Assembly (NCBI GenBank): GCA_016712105.1
Contig: JADJRU010000020.1
Span: 1 to 64,000 of the forward strand
Direction of reading: 5' to 3'
Source of the DNA: Ahniella sp.
GTDB lineage: Bacteria; Pseudomonadota; Gammaproteobacteria; Xanthomonadales; Ahniellaceae
DNA length: 64,000 nt
This document shows positions 54,922-62,951 of this stretch, one piece after another. Each line of letters starts with the position of its first letter. Position 1 is the stretch's first letter. Under the pieces are notes generated by a model. That model made no database searches. It saw only the letters and a list, made by a program, of their open reading frames with translations, and was not told where the DNA came from. The position numbers were made by a program, and so were the translations under genes.

Positions 54922-55518
54922 ATGAAGTATCAATATCCCTTGTCGCTTGTGTTCAAGATCACCACGCTGTCGACTGATTTCACGATCAGCGACGCGCGGC
55001 AGTCGCCTCTGTTCTATGTCCGGCAAAAGATGTTCAAGCTGGCGGAGGAGCTTACGGTCAGTCGGGATTCGTCGCAGAACGAGAAGCTCTACACCATCAA
55101 GGCGAACAAGTGGTTGGACTTTTCGGCGTCCTACGCATTCACCGATTCATCCGGCACCGATCTCGGAAAGATTGCACGCAAGGGATGGGCTTCGATCTTC
55201 AAGGCGCACTACGAAATCTTTGATACGCGGCAGTCGTTGAATTTCACGATCCGCGAAGAGAACGCCTGGATCAAGGTGCTGGATGGCATCTTCAGTGACA
55301 TTCCGATCATCGGTCTGCTTTCCGGCTATCTCTTCCACCCGGCCTATCTGGTGACGGATACGTCGGGCAAGGTCGTGGCGCGGTTGGTCAAAGAGTCGTC
55401 TCTGATCGGTCGGCGCTTCAAGCTTGAAGAAAAGGCCGGCTTCGCCAATGAAGCGGATGAAGAGCGGGCTCTGCTCGGGCTCTCGATGTTGTTGATGCTG
55501 GAGCGAAGCCGCGGCTGA
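54922..55518 (+). CDS. LURP-one-related/Tubby C-terminal-like protein
   Basis: The product has 198 residues. The succession of beta hairpins (SLVFKITTLSTDFTISDA, a PLFYVRQKMFKLAEELTV segment, KLYTIKANKWLDFSASY, HYEIFDTRQSLNFTIRE) matches the LURP-one/scramblase-like Tubby fold. A central hydrophobic stretch may contact membrane. The function in bacteria is undefined. The ATG at 54922 has AAAGG 6 bases upstream; a GTG at 54901 would add seven residues. Confidence 0.7.
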   Translation: MKYQYPLSLVFKITTLSTDFTISDARQSPLFYVRQKMFKLAEELTVSRDSSQNEKLYTIKANKWLDFSASYAFTDSSGTDLGKIARKGWASIFKAHYEIFDTRQSLNFTIREENAWIKVLDGIFSDIPIIGLLSGYLFHPAYLVTDTSGKVVARLVKESSLIGRRFKLEEKAGFANEADEERALLGLSMLLMLERSRG

Positions 55519-55581
55519 CAGGTTGATGAAGACAGTCTGTTGGTGCGCGGTTCATCGATCGGTCGACATCAGGTATGAAGC

Positions 55582-55606
55582 AAACGCCCGCGACCGCGGG
55601 CGTTTT
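55582..55606 (+). terminator. Rho-independent terminator
   Basis: AAACGCCCGC pairs with GCGGGCGTTT around a 4-base loop and is followed by TGTTTG. It lies about 65 bases after the LURP-like gene and before phoH. Confidence 0.88.
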
Positions 55607-55727
55607 GTTTGCCGCGTCGGATTCCGCAACAGGCGAGTCACCAGCGCCTGATCGGGCACAGTCCCATCCAGCCCCTTGGAATTAAGCCATGCTGCACCGA
55701 CAATGGCACTTTCCCAGGATGGACCTC

Positions 55728-56729
55728 ATGCCCACCAACAAGGACTTGCACAAGGAATTCAGTTTGCCCGCCGACGAGCCGGAACGCCTGGCGAATCTGT
55801 GCGGTGCGACGGACGGGCATCTGCGCCAGATCGAGCGGGTGTTGCCGGTGGAGATTGCCAACCGTGGGTCGGTGTTTCGCGTTCGTGGCCCCGCCAAGGC
55901 GGTCGAGCAGGCGATGCGGGTCCTGCATCGCCTGTACGAGGCCACGGCAGATGAACCCTTGACGCCCGATCAGGTGCATCTGGCTCTGGTGGAGCATCTG
56001 GGGACGGCACAACCGAAGGAGCGCGCGGGTTCGATGGAGCCGCAGGACGTGAGTATCCGGGTGAAGCGCGGTGCCATCCGCGGTCGCGGTGCGAACCAGC
56101 AAAAGTATCTGCATGCGATCGTCCGCCACTCGATCAGTTTTGGCGTGGGGCCTGCCGGCACCGGCAAGACTTATCTGGCGGTGGCCAGCGCGGTGCAGGC
56201 GCTGGATGAGAACCAGGTACAACGAATTCTGCTGGTTCGGCCGGCGGTCGAGGCGGGTGAGAAACTCGGGTTCCTGCCGGGAGATCTGTCGCAGAAAGTC
56301 GATCCGTACTTGCGGCCTTTGTACGACGCGCTCTACGAAATGCTGGGCGTCGAACGTGTCGGCAAGCTGATCGAACGGAACGTGATCGAAGTCGCGCCGC
56401 TCGCCTACATGCGCGGCCGCACGCTCAACGATGCCTACGTGATCCTCGACGAAGCGCAGAACACCACAGTCGAACAAATGAAGATGTTCCTGACCCGCCT
56501 GGGGTTTGGCTCGACGGCGGTGATCACCGGAGATGTGACGCAGATCGACTTGCCGCGGCATGTGCGGTCCGGGCTGAAACACGCGATCGAAGTCCTGAAG
56601 GACGTCGAGGGCATCAGCTTCACGTTCTTCGAAGCACGCGATGTGGTGCGGCATCCGTTGGTCGCGAAAGTCATCGACGCCTACGATCGATTTGATCGTA
56701 CCGACAGCGCAGCGGTTCCGCATGCCTGA
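55728..56729 (+). CDS. ybeZ: PhoH-family ATPase (YbeZ)
   Basis: The protein has 333 residues. The N-terminal KH-like region is followed by a PhoH domain with Walker A GVGPAGTGKTYLAVA, VRPAVEAGEKLGFLPGDL and Walker B YVILDEAQNTT. The family is linked to RNA processing and partners with the endoribonuclease YbeY, encoded just downstream. AGGA lies 8 bases before the ATG at 55728; ATGs at 55689 and 55719 are also in frame. It overlaps the HAD gene by 8 bases. Confidence 0.93.
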   Translation: MPTNKDLHKEFSLPADEPERLANLCGATDGHLRQIERVLPVEIANRGSVFRVRGPAKAVEQAMRVLHRLYEATADEPLTPDQVHLALVEHLGTAQPKERAGSMEPQDVSIRVKRGAIRGRGANQQKYLHAIVRHSISFGVGPAGTGKTYLAVASAVQALDENQVQRILLVRPAVEAGEKLGFLPGDLSQKVDPYLRPLYDALYEMLGVERVGKLIERNVIEVAPLAYMRGRTLNDAYVILDEAQNTTVEQMKMFLTRLGFGSTAVITGDVTQIDLPRHVRSGLKHAIEVLKDVEGISFTFFEARDVVRHPLVAKVIDAYDRFDRTDSAAVPHA

Positions 56730-57378
56730 GATGCGGCCGCAGGTCATCGTGTACGACCTCGACGGCACGTTGGTGGCGGGGGACGTCGGCAAGGCGTTCC
56801 TGCATCACTTGCTGAGATCGGCGTGGTGGCGAACGCTGCTGGCGGCGTTGGTCGCTCCGGTGTTGATGCCGATGTTGCATGTTCAGGGCCTTCGTCGTCC
56901 GGCGATTTCGGTGTTCCTGTGGCTGGGGAGTGTCGGTCGGGCAGGGCGGATCGGCGCACTGGCTCGTGCGTTTGCGGCCGGGTATCCGTTGGAGATATTG
57001 CCCACGGCGACGACCAGCCTGCGTGCCGACTTGATGGGGCCGCATACGGTTGTGGTCGCCACCGGGGCATGGGAAGAGTTGAGCGCGGTCCTGCTCGATC
57101 GAATGGCGTTGCCCAGCAAGCCGGTGCTGGTCGCGTCCGGACTGCGTGCTTTGCCGGTGGGCTGGTGGTCGGTCGGCAGTGTAATGGTCACGAGAAAATC
57201 GCCGTGCTTCGCGAAGAGGGGTTTGCACCACCCTATGATCGTGCGATCACCGACGCGTGGCTGGATTGGCCGCTGTTGGCCGGAAGCCCGAGCGCCCATC
57301 CTCGTGACCGAATCACCAAATTGGCCGAGCGGATGCGCCAGCATTTGGGCTCGACCCTCGAGGTTTTGGGCGCCGTGA
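56722..57378 (+). CDS. HAD-IB family phosphatase, two apparent frameshifts
   Basis: The N-terminal catalytic motif VYDLDGTLVAGDVGKAF is clear, with motif II (VVVATGAW). In the first frame sense is lost after GWWSVG near 57180. It continues in the next frame as CNGHEKIAVLREEGF and AITDAWLDWPLL, then must return to the first frame before the TGA at 57376-57378, in the run GGTTTTGGGCG. The corrected length is about 218 residues. The substrate is unknown; HAD-IB relatives include phosphoserine phosphatase-like enzymes. The stop overlaps the GTG start of ybeY (GTGA), and it lies between phoH and ybeY. Confidence 0.83.
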   Translation: MPEMRPQVIVYDLDGTLVAGDVGKAFLHHLLRSAWWRTLLAALVAPVLMPMLHVQGLRRPAISVFLWLGSVGRAGRIGALARAFAAGYPLEILPTATTSLRADLMGPHTVVVATGAWEELSAVLLDRMALPSKPVLVASGLRALPVGWWSVGSVMVTRKSPCFAKRGLHHPMIVRSPTRGWIGRCWPEARAPILVTESPNWPSGCASIWARPSRFWAP

Positions 57379-57833
57379 GCCAATTGACCGTCCACTGGGA
57401 TATTCAGGTGCCGAAGCGGGGTCTGCCGAATGTTGCCGACGTTGAGGTCTGGGTTCAGGCTGCGCTGAAGGTGGCCAAGCGGCGCCGGAATACCGAACTG
57501 TCGATCCAGGTGCTCGATCGGGCGGCTGCACAACACTACAACCTGAGTTATCGCGGGCGTGATTACGCCACGAACGTTCTGTCGTTTCCGGTCGACTTGC
57601 CGCCCCAGGTGCGCACGCCGCTGATCGGTGATCTGGTGATCTGCGCTCCCGTGGTGGCTGAGGAGGCCAAGGCGCAGAACAAGGCGGTACGCGACCACTT
57701 TGCCCACTTGTGTATCCATGGGGTCTTGCATCTGCTCGGGTACGACCACGAGGTGGACGCCGAAGCCGAGCTTATGGAAGCTTTGGAAATCAAGGCGTTG
57801 GCGGCTCTTTCTATTGCAAATCCTTATCAATGA
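57375..57833 (+). CDS. ybeY: Endoribonuclease YbeY
   Basis: The 152-residue zinc-dependent RNase acts in 16S rRNA 3' maturation and ribosome quality control. The family motif HGVLHLLGYDHE gives the three zinc-binding His residues; NVLSFPVDLP is also conserved. The start is a GTG at 57375 that overlaps the HAD stop. Without it, the frame appears fused to the HAD C-terminus because of the frameshift. It lies between phoH and corC, the usual conserved order. Confidence 0.95.
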   Translation: MSQLTVHWDIQVPKRGLPNVADVEVWVQAALKVAKRRRNTELSIQVLDRAAAQHYNLSYRGRDYATNVLSFPVDLPPQVRTPLIGDLVICAPVVAEEAKAQNKAVRDHFAHLCIHGVLHLLGYDHEVDAEAELMEALEIKALAALSIANPYQ

Positions 57834-57909
57834 ACGAAGTTGATTTGGTAACGGCGGGGGGATTCGATACACTTTCAGACCCGCCCCTTGGGCTGCCATT
57901 TGGTTGGCA

Positions 57910-58757
57910 ATGAACGACGGACCCCCAGTAGTACCCCGGCAAGATCCTGGCTCGATCGTTTGGGCCACATGCTTGCCGGCGAAGCCCGCAATCGCGAAGA
58001 GTTGATGCAGGAACTGCGCGCGGCCAAAGACAACGGCCTGCTGAGCGCCGACACGCTGGCGATGATTGAGGGCGCCATCGCGGTCTCCGACAAACAGGTG
58101 GCCGATGTGATGGTTCCCCGGTCCCAGATGGTGACGGTGCCGATTGAGGCCGACCTGCCGGAAGTGTTGCGCATCATGCTCGAGTCCGGTCACTCCCGGT
58201 TTCCGGTCTGTGGCGAAGACAAGGACGAGATCATCGGCGTCCTTCTGGCAAAAGATCTCCTGCGATGTCTTGCTGAACAACAGGCGCCCTGCAACATTCG
58301 CGGCCTCGTGCGCGGTGTCCGCCTGATTCCCGAAAACAAGCCGCTCAATGTGCTGCTCAAGGAATTCCGCCAGTCACGGCACCATCTCGCGATGGTGATC
58401 GACGAATACGGCGGTGTGTCCGGCCTGGTGACCATTGAAGACGTGCTGGAAGAGATTGTCGGCGACATCGACGACGAACACGACGACGAGGCGAACCCTG
58501 ATCTGAATATCCGACCGATGCCGGATGGTCGTTTCAGCGTGAACGCGGTGACATTGATCGAGGACTTCAATCAGCGCTTCGACACGAATTTCCCGAACGA
58601 CGACTTCGACACGATCGGTGGCATGGTTACGCACACGCTCGGCCGATTGCCGCTGTCGGGTGAGGAGATCATTCTCGGTGCGTTTCGGTTCCACGTAACG
58701 AAGGCCGACAAGCGCCGCGTGTTGCAGCTCACGGCCGAACGATGCAGCAAGTCTTGA
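57910..58757 (+). CDS. corC: CorC/HlyC family CBS-domain protein, apparent frameshift near the start
   Basis: This is the YbeX-type protein: an N-terminal helix region (RLGHMLAGEARNREELMQEL), two CBS domains (VMVPRSQMVTVPIEADLPE, then LAMVIDEYGGVSGLVTIEDV) and a CorC_HlyC transporter-associated domain at the C-terminus. It is linked to magnesium or cobalt efflux and ribosome function. The likely start is the ATG at 57910 (MNDGPP), out of frame with the rest. One C missing in the CCCCC run near 57925 restores MNDGPPSSTPARSWLDRLG. The start at 57888 in the open frame is less likely. It overlaps the DUF4105 gene by 16 bases. Confidence 0.92.
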
Positions 58758-59969
58758 TCCGCTGGTTGTTCGGGTTGCTGCTGTTCGGACTGACGGCTGC
58801 GGCCGTGGCACAGGATTCGCCTGCTGCCTCGGAACCCGCCATCGACCCCGATAGTGGTGCGGCCTTGCAGATCGTGCTCGTGACGATCTCGCCGGGCGAG
58901 ATCTATTGGCAACGATTTGGTCACAACGCCGTGCTGGTACTGAATACGGTACGCGGACAGGCTCGGCTGTACAACTTCGGCACGTTTGATTTCGAACAGG
59001 AAAACTTCCTGCTGAACTTCATGCGCGGGCGCATGCTGTATCGGTTGTCTGAGGGATCACTCGATCAGGAATTGGCGATGTATGCCAGGGAAGGTCGCGG
59101 GGTCACTTTTTCGTCGCTCGATCTCAGCCCTGACCAGCGTTATGCAGTGGCCGAAATGCTTGCCGAAAACGCGTTGCCCGAAAACGCCGAGTATCGGTAT
59201 GACTATTTTGTCGACAACTGTTCGACGCGTGTCCGGGATGTGATCGATCGGGTGTTGTCCGGCAGCGCACAGGAACAGCTGCGTGCGCGCAGTGAAGGCT
59301 CGACTTATCGCCAACTGGCGGTGCGTAATGCCGAAGGTGTCCCGTGGATGTCGATCGGCATGGATATCGGCCTGGGACGCCACGCTGATCGCCCACTGAA
59401 TTTCTGGGAGCAGTCGTTCATTCCCGGCGAGTTCGAACGATTCGCCGGGGAATTGAAGAACCCGGAGACCCAAAGGCCGCTGGTCATGGAACAAGCGGTT
59501 CTGATTCCCGCGAAAAGGGGTCGCCAACCTTTCGACTGGATTGGGATGGCTTGGTCTGACTGTGTTGTCGGTCCTCTTGTCGGCTGCGTGGTACGTCGCC
59601 AGCACGCGATCGATCGGTTTACTTCGCAGCACTGCCAATGTACTGGCCATCACGATCCAGATCGGCAGTGCCCTGATCGGCGTGGCACTGATCCTGCTGA
59701 TGACGGCCACGGAGCACAGCATGGCGGCCGCAAACGAGAATCTGCTGTTGTTTGCGCCGACCGCGGTGTTGCTGGTGCCGGCCCTGTGGCGTTTGCGCCG
59801 GCAGGATTCCGGCGGCGGCCGGATCTGGGCCTGGCTCGGCTTGTTGTTGGCCACATTGGCACTGTTGATCAAGCTGGATTCGGCGGCACAGGCCAACAGC
59901 ACCTGGCTTGCATTGTTGTTGCCCTGGCACGCGGCGCTGTGGTTTCGCGTCGCGCGGCCGATGGACTGA
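58742..59969 (+). CDS. DUF4105 membrane protein, one apparent frameshift
   Basis: A signal peptide (WLFGLLLFGLTAAAVAQ) is followed by the DUF4105 domain, with TISPGEIYWQRFGHNAVLV, NFGTFDFEQENFLLNF and YDYFVDNCSTRVRDVID, where Cys and Asn/His suggest a papain-like or NlpC-like fold. After PFDW near 59525 sense shifts to the next frame, which supplies four membrane helices (LGLTVLSVLLSAAW to the end at 59969). The corrected length is about 409 residues. Without correction the first frame runs straight into queG and gives a false 765-residue fusion. The function is unknown. Confidence 0.82.
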
Positions 59970-59977
59970 CCGCACTG

Positions 59978-61039
59978 ATGATCACGCCCGAAGCCCTGTC
60001 GACCCAGATCAAGGGATGGGCCAAGGCATTGGGCTTTCAGGATTGCGGGATCAGCCGTTCCGCGTTGGACGAGGACGAAACCCACTTGCTGTCGTGGTTG
60101 AACGATGGCTGCCATGGCGAGATGGAGTACATGGCTCGACACGGCACGGTGCGCACGCGCCCGGCCGAGCTACACCCGGGAACCGTATCGGTGGTGTCGG
60201 TGCGTATGGACTATCACAACCCGGCGAGTGCCCCCATCGATGACGTGCTGGCCGATCCCGAGCGGGCGTTCGTGTCGCGTTATGCGCTGGGTCGGGATTA
60301 CCACAAGCTCATGCGCAACCGTCTGCAGAAGCTAGCGACACAGATCGAGTCGGTTTGGGGGGCTTTTGGTTATCGGGCATTCGTCGATTCGGCGCCGGTC
60401 CTGGAAAAGGCGCTGGCGCGGAATGCCGGTCTGGGCTGGATCGGCAAACACTCGAACCTGATCCATGAGCGTCACGGCTCCTGGTTTTTCCTGGGCGAGT
60501 TGTATACCGACCTGCCGTTGCCGGCTGACGAGGCCCATGTACGCAACCATTGCGGAACCTGCACACGCTGCATCGATGTCTGTCCGACGAAGGCGATCGT
60601 CGCGCCGTATCGGGTGGATGCCCGTCGGTGCATTTCCTACCTGACGATCGAGTTGCACGGCGCCATTCCGGAAGAGTTCCGCGAGGCGATCGGCAACCGG
60701 ATCTACGGCTGCGACGATTGCCAGTGGGTATGTCCCTGGAACAAGTTTGCCGATGCCACGACCGAGCCGGACTTCCAGATTCGGCACGGGCTGGACCAGG
60801 CCCGATTGGTCGACCTGTTCGCGTGGACCGAGTCCGAGTTCAATCAACGAATGGAAGGCAGCGCAATCCGGCGGATTGGCCATGAACGCTGGTTGCGCAA
60901 CATAGCCGTGGCGTTGGGGAATGCACCGTCTTCAGGTCAAGTGCTCGACGCATTGGCGTCTCGTGCGGACCACCCGTCGGAATTGGTGCGCGAGCATGTT
61001 CGGTGGGCATTGGCGCGGCACTCAGTCGGCCGGGTGTGA
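59978..61039 (+). CDS. queG: Epoxyqueuosine reductase
   Basis: The 353-residue enzyme reduces epoxyqueuosine to queuosine in tRNA, using cobalamin and two [4Fe-4S] clusters. The ligand motifs CGTCTRCIDVCPTKAI and YGCDDCQWVCPWNK are both complete, and RRCISYLTIELHG lies between them. The ATG at 59978 comes 8 bases after the DUF4105 stop. A C-terminal HEAT-like segment is present. The catalytic Asp region (ALGRDYHKLMRNRL) is also intact. Confidence 0.96.
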   Translation: MITPEALSTQIKGWAKALGFQDCGISRSALDEDETHLLSWLNDGCHGEMEYMARHGTVRTRPAELHPGTVSVVSVRMDYHNPASAPIDDVLADPERAFVSRYALGRDYHKLMRNRLQKLATQIESVWGAFGYRAFVDSAPVLEKALARNAGLGWIGKHSNLIHERHGSWFFLGELYTDLPLPADEAHVRNHCGTCTRCIDVCPTKAIVAPYRVDARRCISYLTIELHGAIPEEFREAIGNRIYGCDDCQWVCPWNKFADATTEPDFQIRHGLDQARLVDLFAWTESEFNQRMEGSAIRRIGHERWLRNIAVALGNAPSSGQVLDALASRADHPSELVREHVRWALARHSVGRV

Positions 61040-61066
61040 GCGAAGTGTTTGCCTAAGCCCCCCCAA

Positions 61067-61089
61067 CCCTCCCCGAACATCGGGGAGGG
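61067..61089. repeat. Perfect 10-bp palindrome
   Basis: CCCTCCCCGA pairs perfectly with TCGGGGAGGG around a 3-base loop, 27 bases after queG. No U tract follows, so it is as likely to be a dispersed intergenic repeat as a terminator for queG. Confidence 0.6.
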
Positions 61090-61119
61090 CTGATCCGGGG
61101 CAGTCCGAAACTTCGTGGC

Positions 61120-61218
61120 ATCGCGGCTGAAGCCGCTCCCACAGATGAGCGCTCGTCGCTAGTTTTCATCAGGAACCTGCCGCCAAACCGGACCTGTGGG
61201 AGCGGCTTCAGCCGCGAT
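61120..61218. repeat. Inverted pair of REP-like elements (REPIN)
   Basis: Two 24-base copies occur in opposite orientation: ATCGCGGCTGAAGCCGCTCC(CACA) at 61120-61143 and its exact reverse complement at 61195-61218, with 51 bases between them. Each copy is itself an imperfect palindrome (GGCTGAAGCC core). This fits the REP/REPIN type of non-autonomous repeat found between genes in Pseudomonas and Xanthomonadales. They are mobilised by RAYT transposases; none is in this window. Confidence 0.85.
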
Positions 61219-61252
61219 GCATCGGGTGTCACCGGCCCCTTACCGACATCGA

Positions 61253-62830
61253 TCAGCCGCGCACATACTCGTAACTGGAGCCGACACCCAACGGAATGCC
61301 CAGTCCCCAGAACAGCATCAGGAATGCCGTCCACGTGACCAGCAGCGTGAGCGAATAGGGCAGCATCAAGGCGACCAAGGTGCCGATGCCGGTGGATTGG
61401 ACGTAGCGGCGACAGAAGACGACGATCAGCGGGAAGTAGGGCATCAGGGGCGTGACGATGTTGGTGCTGGAATCACCGACCCGGTACGCGGCCTGGGTGA
61501 GGTCGGGCGAGATGCCGAGTTGCATCAGCATCGGCACCATGATGGCGCCGATCAGGGCCCATTTTGCCGACGCTGAGCCGATCAACAGGTTGACCGACGC
61601 GGTCAGCAGGATGATGCCGATCAAGGTCATCGCCAGCGGCAACCCGAGCGACTGCAGCGTGGTGGCGCCCTTGATGGCGATCAACGCCCCGAGGTTGCTC
61701 TGTCCGAATGCGAAGATGAATTGTGCGCAGAAGAACGCCATCACGATGTAATAACCCATGCCGCTCATCGATTTCGTCATGCCGGCAATGACATCGCGGT
61801 GGGTGGTCACGCTGCCGGAAGTGATGCCATAGACGATGCCCGGCACCAGGAAGAAGATGAAGATCAAGGGCACGATCGATTGCATCAGCGGCGCAGCCGA
61901 GACCAGCAGGTTGCTTTGCCCGGCCGAGATGGCCGTGCCCGCTGGTGCACGCCAGGGTGAGGTTTCCGGCAGAACCGTCAGCAGGAACAAGACGGTGAGC
62001 ACCACCATCGATGCCACTGCCCAGCCCAGCCCGCGCTTTTCTTCGGGCTTGAGTGCGTCGAGTGTGGGCAGGGATGCTGGATCACCATCCACCGGCTTCG
62101 CGGCGAGTCGCGGTTCGATGACCCGATCGGTCAGGTACCAGCCGACGAGGATGATGAGGAAAGCCGACGCCGTCGTGAACGTGTAGTTGTTCAGCGGATT
62201 GACGACGACCGTCGGGTCGATCAGGTGGGCAGCCGTTTGCGACAATCCGGACAACAGAGGATCGAGGCTCGACGGCAGGAAGAACGTTGCCGAGAACCCG
62301 CCCGATACGGCCGCGAAGGCCGCGGCCACACCCGCGAGCGGATGCCGACCTGCGGCATAAAAGATCACCGCGCCCAGCGGAACCACCAGGACATACCCGG
62401 CGTCCACGGCGATATGGCTGAGGATGCCGACTGCGATCAATGTCGGCGTCAGAAGCTGTTTGGGCGTGACGGTGAGCATCGCGCGCAAGCCCGCGCTGAT
62501 GAAGCCGGAGTGTTCGGCAACACCCAGCCCCAGCATGGCGACCAGCACCACACCGAGCGGCGCGAACGTCACGAAGGTATTGACCATCTGCGCCATGAAC
62601 GCGGTCAGGGACGTGCCGGCCAGCAGGTCCTTGACCTGGATGGGCTGTCCCGTGCGCGGATCGACTTCGCTGAACTGGACCCCGGACAGCCACCACGATA
62701 CGGCCCACACCACGAACATCAGCAGCAGGAACAGCATCGCCGGATCAGGCAGGCGATTGCCGACGCGTTCTACCCAGTCGAGGAATCGGGCAAACAGGCC
62801 ACGAGGTGGCTCGAGGGTCGCAGTGGTCAT
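61253..62830 (-). CDS. AbgT family transporter
   Basis: The 525-residue integral membrane protein has about 12 helices. It opens with an amphipathic N-terminus and RVGNRLPDPAMLFLLLM, a hallmark of the AbgT family, and has the family segments GGFSATFFLPSSLDPLLSG, ASAKWALIGAIMVPMLM and RVGDSSTNIVTPLMPYFPL. Members import p-aminobenzoyl-glutamate or export antimetabolites such as sulfonamides; which applies here is unknown. It is convergent with queG and downstream of pgi, with a 121-base gap. The gene is intact. Confidence 0.95.
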   Translation of the reverse strand: MTTATLEPPRGLFARFLDWVERVGNRLPDPAMLFLLLMFVVWAVSWWLSGVQFSEVDPRTGQPIQVKDLLAGTSLTAFMAQMVNTFVTFAPLGVVLVAMLGLGVAEHSGFISAGLRAMLTVTPKQLLTPTLIAVGILSHIAVDAGYVLVVPLGAVIFYAAGRHPLAGVAAAFAAVSGGFSATFFLPSSLDPLLSGLSQTAAHLIDPTVVVNPLNNYTFTTASAFLIILVGWYLTDRVIEPRLAAKPVDGDPASLPTLDALKPEEKRGLGWAVASMVVLTVLFLLTVLPETSPWRAPAGTAISAGQSNLLVSAAPLMQSIVPLIFIFFLVPGIVYGITSGSVTTHRDVIAGMTKSMSGMGYYIVMAFFCAQFIFAFGQSNLGALIAIKGATTLQSLGLPLAMTLIGIILLTASVNLLIGSASAKWALIGAIMVPMLMQLGISPDLTQAAYRVGDSSTNIVTPLMPYFPLIVVFCRRYVQSTGIGTLVALMLPYSLTLLVTWTAFLMLFWGLGIPLGVGSSYEYVRG

Positions 62831-62951
62831 TCGGCAGGCTCCGGGCAGATAAAGACGGAAGGTAGCCCGTCAATTCGTGAAGGAATCGCCATGGGGGTGT
62901 CTTCTTTGTCGATACATTTGGGCCGCTGCGCACAGATGGATCGAAGCGCGT

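Noticed and set aside
56823..57833. An HAD-YbeY fusion protein
   Set aside because: The open frame joins the HAD C-terminus to YbeY only because of shifts near 57180 and 57365. A GTG start for YbeY overlapping the HAD stop gives the normal two-gene layout.
58742..61039. A single 765-residue DUF4105-QueG fusion protein
   Set aside because: The middle 150 residues are low-sense Arg/His/Ala-rich sequence, while another frame encodes the expected membrane helices and stop at 59969. queG has its own ATG at 59978. The fusion is a product of the frameshift near 59525.
61118..61220. CRISPR repeats
   Set aside because: There are only two copies, in opposite orientation and each palindromic, which fits REP elements and not a CRISPR array.
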